From positions 62,001 through 126,000 of the forward strand of contig NZ_JALHLP010000002.1 in the NCBI RefSeq assembly GCF_022844465.1: a stretch of DNA of 64,000 nt, in the 5' to 3' direction. The stretch comes from Bradyrhizobium sp. (lineage in GTDB: Bacteria; Pseudomonadota; Alphaproteobacteria; Rhizobiales; Xanthobacteraceae). Position numbers and translations under genes: made by a program. Positions 8,470 to 17,640 of the stretch are shown piece by piece. The first letter of the stretch is position 1. Every line of letters begins with the position of its first letter. The notes beneath the pieces are model-generated. The model searched no databases and had not been told where the DNA came from. It was given only the letters and a program-made list of their open reading frames with translations.

Positions 8470-10719
8470 ATGGGACGGACTTTCCGGATCAAGCTCGGCT
8501 TACGTCGTTTCGGCCGCCGCCACCCCTGGCTCAGTCTTGTCCTTCGCTACTTCATGGTCTTCTCCGCCACCTTCGGCGGTGGCTATGGCTTCATTGCCGG
8601 CATCCGGTCCGAAAGCGCCGAGTACGACCCGCATACCTTTGCGATCGGCGTCGCCTTCCTGTTTGCGATGGCCTGCGTCGCGCTGGTGGCCTTGAGCGTC
8701 CGGCTTCGTTTCATGCGCAAGAAGATGCGCAAGATCGCCATGCATAACGAGGTGCTGGCGGACCGGAACTGGGAATTGCAGGAGGCCGAGCAGCGCGCCC
8801 GCAGCCTGTTCGAATCACAGGGCGACCTGATCGTGCTGCGCGATGCCGAGGGCCGGATCAGCTACGCCAACGACGCCTATTGCGAACTGGCGCAAGCGCC
8901 GCGAAGCGCGCTGATCGGCAGCCGCGCCACGCTCACGGTTCTGGAGCAGGGCGACAGCGCGATCGAATCCAGCGGCACCCGCGTCCACGACCAGCAGGTG
9001 GCCGGGCCGCTCGGCCCGCGCTGGATCGCCTGGCGCGAAGGCCTCGTCCGTACCGACGCCGGGGCGGCGGCGGAAATGCAAAGCGTCGGCCGCGACGTCA
9101 CCGATCGCACCGAGAGCGAGCGCGCGCTGGCCGAGGCCCGCGACCTCGCGGACGCCGCAAGCCGCGCCAAATCGCGCTTCCTGGCGATGGCGAGCCACGA
9201 GATCCGCACGCCGCTGAACGGCATCATCGGCATGAGCGGGCTGCTGCTGGATACGCCGCTAACGCCGGAACAGACCACCTATGTCAAGGCGGTGAAGACC
9301 TCCGGCGATGCGCTGCTCGCGTTGATCGAGGAACTCCTGGACTATTCCAAGATCGAGGCCGGCAAGATCGACCTCGAGCATCGACCGTTCTCGCTGTCGG
9401 GCCTGATCGAGGACATCACCGAACTGCTGGCGCCGCGCGCCCAGGCCAAGCGGATCGAGATCGCCGCCTATGTCGACGACCGGCTGCCGATGCAGGTGAT
9501 CGGCGACGCGGCGCGCCTGCGCCAGGTGCTGCTCAATCTCGCCGGCAACGCCATCAAGTTCACCTCGAGCGGCGGCGTCGCCCTGATCGTGGAGCCCGGC
9601 ATCTGGCCCGGCGAAATCAGTTTCCTGGTGCGCGACACCGGCATCGGCATCGCGCCCGAGGCGCAGGCGCGCATCTTCCGCGAATTCGAGCAGGCCGACG
9701 CGCGCATCGCGCGCAGCCATGGCGGCACCGGGCTCGGCCTGAGCATCAGCGAGCGCATCGTCAAGCGCATGGGCGGCCGCATCACGCTGCAGAGCCAGCC
9801 GGGCGTCGGCTCGACTTTTGAAATGTCGATCCCGCTTGCGGCCGCTGCGGAGGACCAAAAGCCGGCCGCGACGCCTGATCTCGCCGGCCAGTCGATCATG
9901 CTGGTCTCGCCCGAGAGCATCGAGGCCACGCTGACGGCGCGGCGGCTGCAGAACTGGGGTGGCCATACCTGCGTGGTGTCGGACGCCGACGTCGCGCTGG
10001 CCCTGCTGCCCGAGCGTTCCTGGCATGCCGTCCTGATCGATCACGCGCTGGGGTTGGCCGCGATCGAGCGGCTCGGCGAGGCCGCGCGCCTGCATGCGGC
10101 GCAGCGAATCGTGATGTTCACGCCGGCGACGCGGCACGAACTGCAACCGTCTGCCAGTTCCGCCCTCACAGGCTATCTGGTCAAGCCGCTGCGGTCGGCC
10201 TCGCTCGCCGCACGGCTTTCGGCTGCGCCGGAAGTGGCCGCGCCGGGTCTTGCCGACGAAACGCCGATCGCGCCGGCCGACGCCGTCGATGCGCCCGCCG
10301 CGCCGTCGGCGACGGGCCTGTCGATCCTGGTCGCGGAGGACAATGCGATCAATGCGCTGTTGATGCGCTCGCTGCTGGCGCGACTCGGTCATCACGCCGT
10401 GATCACCGGCAACGGCGCCGAGGCGCTGGAATCCTGGCTGTCGGCGAAATCCGCCGGCAGTCCCTACGACCTCGTCCTGATGGACATCCAGATGCCCGGG
10501 CTCGACGGCATCGAAACCACAAAGCGGATGCGGGCCCTCGAAGCCGGCCAGCCCGACCGCCCGACCCCGATCCTGGCGCTCACCGCCAACACGCTGGTGG
10601 AAGACCGCTACGCCTGCTTCGAGGCCGGCATGGACGGATTCCTGATCAAGCCGCTCGACCGCGAAAAGCTCGCCGAGGCGCTCGCCGACCTCGCCGCATC
10701 CAGGCAGATCGCGGCGTGA
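8470..10719 (+). CDS. Membrane-anchored hybrid sensor histidine kinase (PAS-HisKA-HATPase-REC-REC)
   Basis: 749 residues from ATG 8470. Two N-terminal membrane helices (about 21-43 and 56-79) are followed by a coiled linker, a PAS domain (LFESQGDLIVLRDAEGRISY, about 115-225) and HisKA with the phospho-acceptor His243 in ASHEIRTPLNG. HATPase_c has N box NAIKF, DTGIGI and GGTGLGL. Two receiver domains follow. The first (about 477-590) lacks the paired acidic residues (SPE instead of DD) and is probably not phosphorylated normally. The second (about 615-740) is canonical, with VAEDN, Asp672 in LMDIQMPG and the KPLD lysine. No cognate regulator is adjacent. The output is therefore likely through a separate phosphotransfer protein or by protein interaction. 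Confidence 0.9.
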   Translation: MGRTFRIKLGLRRFGRRHPWLSLVLRYFMVFSATFGGGYGFIAGIRSESAEYDPHTFAIGVAFLFAMACVALVALSVRLRFMRKKMRKIAMHNEVLADRNWELQEAEQRARSLFESQGDLIVLRDAEGRISYANDAYCELAQAPRSALIGSRATLTVLEQGDSAIESSGTRVHDQQVAGPLGPRWIAWREGLVRTDAGAAAEMQSVGRDVTDRTESERALAEARDLADAASRAKSRFLAMASHEIRTPLNGIIGMSGLLLDTPLTPEQTTYVKAVKTSGDALLALIEELLDYSKIEAGKIDLEHRPFSLSGLIEDITELLAPRAQAKRIEIAAYVDDRLPMQVIGDAARLRQVLLNLAGNAIKFTSSGGVALIVEPGIWPGEISFLVRDTGIGIAPEAQARIFREFEQADARIARSHGGTGLGLSISERIVKRMGGRITLQSQPGVGSTFEMSIPLAAAAEDQKPAATPDLAGQSIMLVSPESIEATLTARRLQNWGGHTCVVSDADVALALLPERSWHAVLIDHALGLAAIERLGEAARLHAAQRIVMFTPATRHELQPSASSALTGYLVKPLRSASLAARLSAAPEVAAPGLADETPIAPADAVDAPAAPSATGLSILVAEDNAINALLMRSLLARLGHHAVITGNGAEALESWLSAKSAGSPYDLVLMDIQMPGLDGIETTKRMRALEAGQPDRPTPILALTANTLVEDRYACFEAGMDGFLIKPLDREKLAEALADLAASRQIAA

Positions 10720-10792
10720 TTTGACTGCGGGCGGCCTATGTCAGACCTCATTCTGGAGGATTTGACATTTGTTACGAAGCCAGACTGAAACA

Positions 10793-11749
10793 CTACAGCC
10801 GACGCAACGCCACGGTTTCGACCAGGTGATCGGCGCGCTTCTTCAGGATCAGCGTCGCGCGCGGCCGGGTCGGCAAAATGTTGTCTTCGAGATTGGCGAG
10901 GTTGGTGCGCTCCCAGATCGCGATCGCTGTCGCGGTGGCCTCTTCGTCGGACAGCAACGCATAGCGATGGAAGTAGGACTTGGGATCGGTAAACGCCGTG
11001 TCGCGCAGCGCCAGGAAGCGCCGCACATACCATTCGCGCAGCACCGGCTCGTCGGCGTCGATATAGACCGAGAAGTCGAAGAAGTCCGACACCACGGGGA
11101 CGGCCTTGCCGTCGCGGGGCAGCCGGCCGGTCTGCAGGACGTTGACGCCTTCGACGATCAGGATGTCGGGGCGGTCGACCTCGATCGACTGGTTGGGCAC
11201 GATGTCGTAGACAAGATGCGAATACACCGGCGCGCGCACCTGCCGGCGTCCGGCCTTGATGTCGCTGAGGAAGGCCAGCAGCATCGGCAGATCATAGCTC
11301 TCGGGAAAGCCTTTTTTCTGCATCAGCCCCTGCCGCTCGAGCACCGCGTTCGGAAACAGGAATCCGTCCGTGGTCACCAGATCGACCTTGGGCCGCGGCG
11401 ACCAGCGCGCCAGCAGCGCCTGCAGCACCCGCGCGGTGGTCGATTTTCCGACCGCGACCGAACCGGCGACGCCGATGATGTAGGGCACCTTGCGGTCCCT
11501 GATGGCGAGGAACTGGCGCTGCGCCTGGTACAGCCGAAGCGTGGCGTCGACATAGATCGACAGCAGCCGCGACAGCGGCAGGTAGATGTCCTCGACTTCC
11601 TTCATGTCGAGCCGGTCGTGCAGGGAGCGCAGCCGCTCGAACTCGCCCGGCTCCAGCGTCATCGGCGTATCGTCGCGCAGCCGCGCCCATTGCGCGCGGG
11701 TGAACACCCGGTAGGGATTGTACTGCTGTTCCGTCGCCCGCATATCCAT
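10793..11749 (-). CDS. coaA: Pantothenate kinase, type I (CoaA)
   Basis: 318 residues, the normal size for bacterial type I pantothenate kinase. The P-loop is [12 protein letters not shown] near residues 93-104, with [12 protein letters not shown], the [10 protein letters not shown] substrate loop and the [10 protein letters not shown] strand. It phosphorylates pantothenate in the first, feedback-regulated step of coenzyme A synthesis. It begins 15 bases after the hisE stop on the same strand and so is probably the last gene of the histidine operon, a linkage common in Rhizobiales. It is convergent with the hybrid kinase gene. Confidence 0.96.
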   Translation of the reverse strand: MDMRATEQQYNPYRVFTRAQWARLRDDTPMTLEPGEFERLRSLHDRLDMKEVEDIYLPLSRLLSIYVDATLRLYQAQRQFLAIRDRKVPYIIGVAGSVAVGKSTTARVLQALLARWSPRPKVDLVTTDGFLFPNAVLERQGLMQKKGFPESYDLPMLLAFLSDIKAGRRQVRAPVYSHLVYDIVPNQSIEVDRPDILIVEGVNVLQTGRLPRDGKAVPVVSDFFDFSVYIDADEPVLREWYVRRFLALRDTAFTDPKSYFHRYALLSDEEATATAIAIWERTNLANLEDNILPTRPRATLILKKRADHLVETVALRRL

Positions 11750-11764
11750 GACGCGCCTCTTGAA

Positions 11765-12088
11765 CTACTCGCGCTTGCGCGACGCCTTCTCTTCGAGCCC
11801 GGACATGATGGTGCGCTGCGCCAGCGCGGCCTCGACCTCTTCGAACCTCACCCCGCGCGATTTCAGCAGCACCAGCAGGTGAAACACCAGATCAGCGCTT
11901 TCGGCGACCAGCTTGCCGCGGTCGTTCTCGATCGCCGCGATCACGGTCTCGACCGCTTCCTCGCCCAGTTTCTTGGCGCAATGCTCCGCGCCCTTGTCGA
12001 GCAGCTTGCGGGTATAGGACGCTTCGCCCCCCGATGCGGCCCTTGCATCGATGGTGGCGGCCAGATCGTGAACCGTGAAACGGGACAT
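11765..12088 (-). CDS. hisE: Phosphoribosyl-ATP pyrophosphatase
   Basis: 107 residues from ATG 12088; an immediately upstream TTG (12091) could add one residue. The MazG-like all-alpha fold is recognisable from GEASYTRKLLDKG, AKKLGEEAVETVIAA and ESADLVFHLLVLL, where the E-E and D residues coordinate magnesium. It hydrolyses PR-ATP to PR-AMP, the second step of histidine synthesis. It is a stand-alone HisE rather than a HisIE fusion, as usual in alphaproteobacteria; hisI is not in this window. It sits between hisF and coaA, with an 80-base gap after hisF. Confidence 0.95.
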   Translation of the reverse strand: MSRFTVHDLAATIDARAASGGEASYTRKLLDKGAEHCAKKLGEEAVETVIAAIENDRGKLVAESADLVFHLLVLLKSRGVRFEEVEAALAQRTIMSGLEEKASRKRE

Positions 12089-12168
12089 CAAGTCAACTCA
12101 GCACATGCGACCGGCCGGAGGCCGACGCCATTCCGGACAGGACTTAGCACTTTTGTGACGGTGAGTCG

Positions 12169-12945
12169 TCAGGGATCGAGCCGCATCGGCAGCCCGGCGC
12201 GCACCATGTGCTCTTTGGCTTGCCGAATGGTAAATTCGCCGAAATGGAATATCGAGGCCGCCAGCACCGCGGTGGCGTGGCCCTGGCGGATGCCGTCGAC
12301 CAGATGGTCGAGATGACCGACGCCGCCGGAGGCGATGACCGGCACGGCAACACTGTCGGCCACGGCCTGGGTCAACGGCAGGTCGAACCCCTGCCTGGTG
12401 CCGTCGCGGTCCATCGAGGTCAGCAGGATTTCCCCGGCCCCGAGCGCGACCACTTCCTGGGCGTATTCGATGGCGTCGATCCCGGTGGAATTGCGCCCGC
12501 CATGGGTGAAGATTTCCCAGCGCTCGCCACCGCCGCCGCGCTTGACCCGCTTGGCGTCGATCGCGACCACGATGCATTGGTCGCCGAACTTTTCGGCCGC
12601 CTGCTTGACGAATTCGCGGTTGGACACCGCCGCCGAATTGATCGAAACCTTGTCGGCGCCATACCGCAGCAGCGTCTTGATGTCCTCGATCGTGCGCACC
12701 CCGCCGCCGACCGTCAGCGGCATGAAGCAGGCCTCGGCGGTGCGCCGCACCACGTCGAGCATGGTGCCGCGGTTTTCGTGGGTGGCGGTGATGTCGAGGA
12801 AGCACAGCTCGTCGGCGCCGGCCGCATCATACGCGATCGCGGCTTCGACCGGATCGCCGGCGTCGCGAAGGTCGACGAAGTTGACGCCCTTGACCACCCT
12901 TCCATCCTTGACGTCGAGACAGGGGATCACGCGGACCTTGAACAT
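12169..12945 (-). CDS. hisF: Imidazole glycerol phosphate synthase, cyclase subunit
   Basis: 258 residues forming a (beta/alpha)8 barrel. The start [19 protein letters not shown] carries catalytic Asp11, and [10 protein letters not shown] carries the second catalytic aspartate (about 132 here). The phosphate sites GGGVRT and [11 protein letters not shown] are present. With HisH it converts PRFAR and ammonia to imidazole glycerol phosphate and AICAR. It follows hisA by 10 bases on the same strand. Confidence 0.97.
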   Translation of the reverse strand: MFKVRVIPCLDVKDGRVVKGVNFVDLRDAGDPVEAAIAYDAAGADELCFLDITATHENRGTMLDVVRRTAEACFMPLTVGGGVRTIEDIKTLLRYGADKVSINSAAVSNREFVKQAAEKFGDQCIVVAIDAKRVKRGGGGERWEIFTHGGRNSTGIDAIEYAQEVVALGAGEILLTSMDRDGTRQGFDLPLTQAVADSVAVPVIASGGVGHLDHLVDGIRQGHATAVLAASIFHFGEFTIRQAKEHMVRAGLPMRLDP

Positions 12946-12955
12946 ACGAATTCTC

Positions 12956-13696
12956 CTACGCCGCGGCGCGGGCGTTGCGGATCAGCGTCAGCGCGGCGGC
13001 GGGATCGAGCCGGCCGTCATAAAGCGCGCGGCCGGCGATGGCGCCGGCGAGCTTTTTTGCGCGCGGCTCCAACAGCGCCTTGACGTCGTCGATCGAGGCG
13101 AAGCCGCCGGAAGCGATCACGGGAATCGCGATGCGCTCGGCCAGCGCGATGGTGGCATCGAGATTGAGGCCCTTGAGCAGGCCGTCGCGGGCGATGTCGG
13201 TGAAGATGATGGCGGCGACGCCTGCGTCCTCGAAACGCATCGCGATTTCGAGCGCGGTCACCTGCGAGGTCTCGGCCCAGCCTTCGACGGCGACCTTGCC
13301 GTCACGGGCGTCGAGCCCGACCGCGACGCGGCCGGGGAATTTCCTTGCCGCGTCCTTCACCAGCGCGGGATCGCGCACCGCCGCGGTGCCGATGATCACG
13401 CGGGCAATCCCCTTGTCGAGCCAGGCTTCGATCGTCCTGAGATCGCGAATCCCGCCGCCGAGCTGCACCGGCATGGTGACGGCCTTGAGCATCGCCTCGA
13501 CCGCGCGCGCGTTTATCGGCTTGCCGGCAAAGGCGCCATCGAGATCGACGACGTGCAGATATTCAAAGCCCTGTTCGGCAAAGGCGCGCGCCTGGCCTGC
13601 GGGATCGAGGTTGAACACGGTCGCGCGCGCCATGTCGCCCTGCTCGAGGCGCACGCACTGGCCGTTCTTCAGGTCGATGGCGGGAAACAGGATCAC
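12956..13696 (-). CDS. hisA: Phosphoribosylformimino-5-aminoimidazole carboxamide ribotide isomerase
   Basis: 246 residues, a HisF-related barrel: [20 protein letters not shown], catalytic Asp8 in the first strand, [14 protein letters not shown] and [11 protein letters not shown]. It isomerises ProFAR to PRFAR. GTG 13696 was chosen because it overlaps the hisH stop as GTGA and has GGAAG just upstream. A GTG at 13705 would add three residues. The overlap implies translational coupling with hisH. Confidence 0.96.
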   Translation of the reverse strand: MILFPAIDLKNGQCVRLEQGDMARATVFNLDPAGQARAFAEQGFEYLHVVDLDGAFAGKPINARAVEAMLKAVTMPVQLGGGIRDLRTIEAWLDKGIARVIIGTAAVRDPALVKDAARKFPGRVAVGLDARDGKVAVEGWAETSQVTALEIAMRFEDAGVAAIIFTDIARDGLLKGLNLDATIALAERIAIPVIASGGFASIDDVKALLEPRAKKLAGAIAGRALYDGRLDPAAALTLIRNARAAA

Positions 13697-14343
13697 GGCT
13701 TCCACTTCAGGAAATTAGAGATCAAAGCGAGCCCGAAGCGCTGGCTTTTCTCCGGGTGGAATTGGGTGCCGATCGCGGTGTCCTTGCCGACAATGGCCGT
13801 GACCGGCCCGCCATAATCGGCGCGGGCCAGCACGTCGGCCTCGTTGGCGGCGTTGAGGTGATAGGAATGCACGAAATAGGCATGAAGGCCCTTCGGCCCG
13901 AGCGGCAACCGCTCCAGCACGGCGTGCTCGCGCACCATGTCGAGCGTGTTCCAGCCCATGTGGGGAATTTTCAGGTTCTCCTCGCGCGGCGCGATTTTCT
14001 CCACGTCGCCCGCGATCCAGTTGAAGCCGTCGGTGACGACGTGCTCCTTGCCGCGGGTCGCCATCAACTGCATGCCGACGCAGATGCCGAAGAAGGGCCG
14101 CGCCCTGACCCGCACCGCTTCGGTCATCGCCTCCAGCATGCCGTCGAGCGCGTCGAGGCCGCGGCGGCAATCGGCAAAGGCGCCGACGCCGGGCAGCACG
14201 ATGCGATCGGCGCGGTACACGGTTTCAGGGTCGCGCGTCACCGTGATCTGCTGCGGATCCTGCATACGCCGAGAGGCGAACTCGAACGCCTTCGCCGCCG
14301 AGTGCAGATTGCCGGAACCGTAATCGATGATCGCGACGCTCAC
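13693..14343 (-). CDS. hisH: Imidazole glycerol phosphate synthase, glutaminase subunit
   Basis: 216 residues with a class I glutamine amidotransferase triad: nucleophile Cys88 in FFGICVGMQ, plus the His and Glu in QFHPEKSQ near the C-terminus. It releases ammonia from glutamine and channels it to HisF. The start is GTG 14343, which overlaps the stop of the upstream DUF2628 gene (GTGA), and its own stop overlaps hisA in the same way. The three genes are therefore tightly coupled. Confidence 0.97.
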   Translation of the reverse strand: MSVAIIDYGSGNLHSAAKAFEFASRRMQDPQQITVTRDPETVYRADRIVLPGVGAFADCRRGLDALDGMLEAMTEAVRVRARPFFGICVGMQLMATRGKEHVVTDGFNWIAGDVEKIAPREENLKIPHMGWNTLDMVREHAVLERLPLGPKGLHAYFVHSYHLNAANEADVLARADYGGPVTAIVGKDTAIGTQFHPEKSQRFGLALISNFLKWKP

Positions 14344-14870
14344 CGCGAGCCTCCCGGCTCGGGAAACAGGCCGATGATCCCGCCCTGCGGCATCGGCGGG
14401 GGCTTGGAGAACGGCTGGCCCGGGACGTGGCGGGTGGGCGGCGGCGCGCCGCGATCAACCGCCGATCGGTCGCTGCCGTTGCCGCGCTGCCTGGCGGTCC
14501 AGCGATCGAAGAAACGTCGCTCGGCCGCCTCCGCGTCATCGGCGACGACCACGTCGAGCTGTCGCCATTTGCGGCGCGACAGCGTCCAGCGCTGCAGGCT
14601 GGCCGCCTCGAAACCCATCAGGAGGGCGACCAGGATATCGACGGCGAAGATCGCGCTGCCGCTGGCGCCAAGCGCCGAGAGCCCGAACTGGATCGCAACC
14701 ATCAGGACGATCCAGCCGGTCAGCGCCAGCCACAGCCGGTGCCAGACCAGCCAGATAACGCCGGCGATCGCCGCCCAGAAATGAAAGCCGTCACGGACAA
14801 AGACGAACTTGTCGGCCGCCGCGAGATCGGCGCCATTTCCCACGGGGGCGTGCACTGTATAAACCGGCAT
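14340..14870 (-). CDS. DUF2628 membrane protein inside the histidine operon
   Basis: 176 residues from ATG 14870, with GGAGAGAG upstream. The N-terminus MPVYTVHAP begins the DUF2628 domain. Hydrophobic stretches follow at about 32-50 ([17 protein letters not shown]), 50-66 and 75-92, so it should cross the membrane two or three times. The C-terminal third is cytoplasmic-looking and ends in a Pro/Gly-rich tail. The function is unknown. Its stop overlaps the hisH start by 4 bases, so it is translated in coupling with histidine enzymes. It lies between hisB and hisH as in other Bradyrhizobium-type his operons. Confidence 0.82.
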   Translation of the reverse strand: MPVYTVHAPVGNGADLAAADKFVFVRDGFHFWAAIAGVIWLVWHRLWLALTGWIVLMVAIQFGLSALGASGSAIFAVDILVALLMGFEAASLQRWTLSRRKWRQLDVVVADDAEAAERRFFDRWTARQRGNGSDRSAVDRGAPPPTRHVPGQPFSKPPPMPQGGIIGLFPEPGGSR

Positions 14871-14900
14871 CGTCTCTCTCCGCCCGAACGGGAACAGCAA

Positions 14901-15494
14901 TCAGCCGCCGAGCTGACCCTTGGTGGAAGGCACTTCGCCTGCGGCGCGCGGATCGATCGCAACCGCCGCCCGCAGCGCTCTCGCCAGACCCTTGAAACAG
15001 GATTCGGCGATATGATGGCTGTTCTCGCCATAGAGGGTTTCGACGTGCAGCGTCACGCCGGCGTTGATGGCGAAGGCGTTGAACCATTCCCGCACCAGTT
15101 CGGTGTCGAAGGTGCCGACCTTGTCGCGCGGAAACTCGACCTTGAACACCAGCACCGGCCGGCCCGAAATGTCGATCACGACGCGCGACAGCGTCTCGTC
15201 CATCGGCATGTGGATCGAGGCATAGCGGGTGATGCCGGCCATGGCGCCGAGCGCCTGCTTCACGGCCTGGCCGAGCGCGATCCCGACATCCTCGGTGGTG
15301 TGGTGGTGGTCGACATGGAGGTCGCCGTCGGCCTTCACCGTGATATCGATGCGCGAATGCCGGGCCAGCAGATCGAGCATGTGGTCGAAAAAGCCGATCC
15401 CGGTCGAAACCCTGGACACGCCGGTGCCGTCGAGGTTCACCGCGACCTCGATGTCGGTTTCCTTGGTCTTGCGCTTGATGGACGCCGTGCGCAT
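14901..15494 (-). CDS. hisB: Imidazoleglycerol-phosphate dehydratase
   Basis: 197 residues, a monofunctional HisB of normal length without a histidinol-phosphatase domain. Diagnostic metal-binding motifs are [13 protein letters not shown] and [15 protein letters not shown], repeated as [12 protein letters not shown] plus SHHIAES at the pseudo-symmetric site. It removes water from imidazole glycerol phosphate. It is the first gene of hisB-DUF2628-hisH-hisA-hisF-hisE-coaA and is divergent from hslVU across 190 bases. Confidence 0.97.
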   Translation of the reverse strand: MRTASIKRKTKETDIEVAVNLDGTGVSRVSTGIGFFDHMLDLLARHSRIDITVKADGDLHVDHHHTTEDVGIALGQAVKQALGAMAGITRYASIHMPMDETLSRVVIDISGRPVLVFKVEFPRDKVGTFDTELVREWFNAFAINAGVTLHVETLYGENSHHIAESCFKGLARALRAAVAIDPRAAGEVPSTKGQLGG

Positions 15495-15633
15495 GAAAGC
15501 TGCTTCCCTCTGGCCCCCGAGGGCCGAAAACGCGGCCCTTTTAACAGGCCGATGTCGCCTTCGCTACTGCGGGATGGTGCCGGGAGGGTCGAACTTCCGC
15601 CTATGGTGACCGGAATACGAGCGAAAGCGCGTG

Positions 15634-15659
15634 ATTGTAACCGGGCGCCACAGCCCCTA
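15634..15659 (+). promoter_or_regulatory. Candidate heat-shock (sigma-32/RpoH) promoter of hslVU
   Basis: An ATTGTAA element (15634-15640) and CCCCTA (15654-15659) are separated by 13 bases. This compares with the RpoH pattern of TTGAAA-like, about 13 bases, CCCCAT. The predicted transcript would start about 15-20 bases before the hslV ATG. The -35 match is partial, so the call is tentative; support comes mainly from hslVU being classic heat-shock genes. Confidence 0.35.
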
Positions 15660-15684
15660 GATCTGACGGGAACGAGGGCAATTC

Positions 15685-16236
15685 ATGCACGCATCCGAGA
15701 ACAGGCCGCCGGTCTGGCACGGCACCACGATTCTCACGGTCCGCAAGGGCGGCAAGGTCGTGATCGGCGGCGATGGCCAGGTTTCGATCGGCCAGACCGT
15801 CATCAAGGCCAACGCCAAGAAGGTCCGCAAGATCGGCAAGGGCGACGTCATCGGCGGCTTTGCCGGGGCCACGGCCGACGCCTTCACCCTGTTCGAGCGG
15901 CTGGAAAGCAAGCTCGAGCAATATCCGGGGCAGTTGACCCGAGCGGCGGTCGAACTCGCCAAGGACTGGCGGACCGACCGCTATTTGCGCCGGCTGGAGG
16001 CGATGATGATCGTCGCCGACAAGGATGTGTCGCTGGTCCTGACCGGCACCGGCGACGTGCTGGAGCCGGAGACCGGGGTGATGGCGATCGGCTCCGGCGG
16101 CAATTACGCGCTGGCCGCGGCCCGCGCGCTGGTCGATACCGACAAGGACGCCGAGACCATCGTGCGCCGCGCGCTCGACATCGCCGCCGACATCTGCGTC
16201 TACACCAACCGCAACGTCACCATCGAAACGCTGTGA
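15685..16236 (+). CDS. hslV: ATP-dependent protease HslV, proteolytic subunit
   Basis: 183 residues. The propeptide ends before [12 protein letters not shown], exposing the N-terminal catalytic threonine (Thr14 or Thr15 of the precursor) after processing. [14 protein letters not shown] and [14 protein letters not shown] are the usual HslV landmarks. It forms a two-ring dodecamer that degrades unfolded and regulatory proteins delivered by HslU. hslU follows after 68 bases. Confidence 0.97.
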   Translation: MHASENRPPVWHGTTILTVRKGGKVVIGGDGQVSIGQTVIKANAKKVRKIGKGDVIGGFAGATADAFTLFERLESKLEQYPGQLTRAAVELAKDWRTDRYLRRLEAMMIVADKDVSLVLTGTGDVLEPETGVMAIGSGGNYALAAARALVDTDKDAETIVRRALDIAADICVYTNRNVTIETL

Positions 16237-16304
16237 GGGAGCCGCCGGTCGTCGGCGCCCATGCACGGCTTGCTCTCGCGATACTGGAGCCCTACCTAGG
16301 ACGC

Positions 16305-17606
16305 ATGACCGACTTTTCCCCCCGTGAAATCGTCTCCGAACTCGACCGCTTCATCGTCGGCCAGAACGACGCCAAGCGTGCGGTATCGATCGCCTTGCGC
16401 AATCGCTGGCGGCGGCTGCAGCTCACCGGCTCGTTGCGCGAGGAAGTGCTGCCGAAAAACATCCTGATGATCGGCCCGACCGGCGTCGGCAAGACCGAGA
16501 TAGCGCGACGGCTGGCCAAGCTTGCCGGCGCGCCCTTCATCAAGGTCGAGGCCACCAAGTTCACCGAAGTCGGCTATGTCGGCCGCGACGTCGAGCAGAT
16601 CATCCGCGATCTCGTCGAGGTCGCGATCGCCCAGGTCCGCGAACGCAAGCGCAAGGACGTGCAGGCCCGCGCGCAGCAGGCGGCTGAAGAGCGCGTGCTC
16701 GACGCGCTGGTCGGACCGGCCTCCAGCCCGGCAACCCGCGAATCCTTCCGCAGGAAGCTGCGCGCCGGCGAGCTCAACGACAAGGAAATCGAGGTCGAGA
16801 CGCAGTCCTCCGGCGGCATGCCGATGTTCGAAATTCCGGGCATGCCGGGCGCCCAGCTGGGCGCGCTCTCGATCGGCGACATCTTCGGCAAGCTGGGCGG
16901 ACGGAGCAAGACCCGCCGCCTCACCGTCGAGAACTCGCACGAGATTCTCATCAACGAAGAGTCCGACAAGCTGCTCGACAGCGACCAGCTGGTGCAGGAA
17001 GCCATCAACGCGGTCGAGAACAACGGCATCGTGTTCCTCGACGAGATCGACAAGATCTGCGTGCGCGACGGCCGCTCGGGCGGCGACGTCTCGCGCGAAG
17101 GCGTGCAGCGCGACCTGCTGCCGCTGATCGAAGGCACCACGGTCTCGACCAAGCACGGCGCGGTCAAGACCGACCACATCCTGTTCATTGCGTCCGGCGC
17201 GTTTCACATCGCCAAGCCCTCGGACCTGTTGCCGGAGTTGCAGGGCCGGCTTCCGATCCGGGTCGAGCTGGAAGCGCTGACCCGCGATGATCTGCGCCGC
17301 ATCCTGACCGAACCCGAGGCTTCCCTGATCAAGCAGTATGTTGCGCTGATGCAGACCGAGGGCGTGACGCTCGACATCACCGATGGCGCCATCGATGCGC
17401 TGGCGGACGTCGCGGTCGCCGTCAATTCGACCGTGGAGAACATCGGCGCGCGACGGCTGCAGACGGTGATGGAGCGCGTGCTCGACGAGATTTCCTTTGC
17501 CGCACCGGACCGCCACGGCGAGACCATCAGGATCGACGCCGACTATGTCCAGAAGCACGTCGGCGACCTCGCCAGGAATGCCGATCTGAGCCGGTTTATC
17601 CTGTAA
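16305..17606 (+). CDS. hslU: ATP-dependent protease HslU, ATPase subunit
   Basis: 433 residues from ATG 16305, with AGGA upstream. The frame is open far upstream, but [20 protein letters not shown] is the family start. Walker A is [16 protein letters not shown], the central-pore motif is VGYVGRD, and Walker B is [12 protein letters not shown]. The I domain (about 110-230) contains the Gly/Met-rich [15 protein letters not shown]. The C-terminus DLSRFIL is the tail that inserts into HslV. It unfolds substrates for HslV. Confidence 0.97.
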   Translation: MTDFSPREIVSELDRFIVGQNDAKRAVSIALRNRWRRLQLTGSLREEVLPKNILMIGPTGVGKTEIARRLAKLAGAPFIKVEATKFTEVGYVGRDVEQIIRDLVEVAIAQVRERKRKDVQARAQQAAEERVLDALVGPASSPATRESFRRKLRAGELNDKEIEVETQSSGGMPMFEIPGMPGAQLGALSIGDIFGKLGGRSKTRRLTVENSHEILINEESDKLLDSDQLVQEAINAVENNGIVFLDEIDKICVRDGRSGGDVSREGVQRDLLPLIEGTTVSTKHGAVKTDHILFIASGAFHIAKPSDLLPELQGRLPIRVELEALTRDDLRRILTEPEASLIKQYVALMQTEGVTLDITDGAIDALADVAVAVNSTVENIGARRLQTVMERVLDEISFAAPDRHGETIRIDADYVQKHVGDLARNADLSRFIL

Positions 17607-17640
17607 CCGGCGGCAGCCGCCATAGCCCGGATGGTGCGGA

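Noticed and set aside
10769..12316. A 515-codon plus-strand open frame spanning coaA and hisE
   Set aside because: It runs through two real minus-strand genes and their intergenic space, has no domain, and ends nowhere meaningful.
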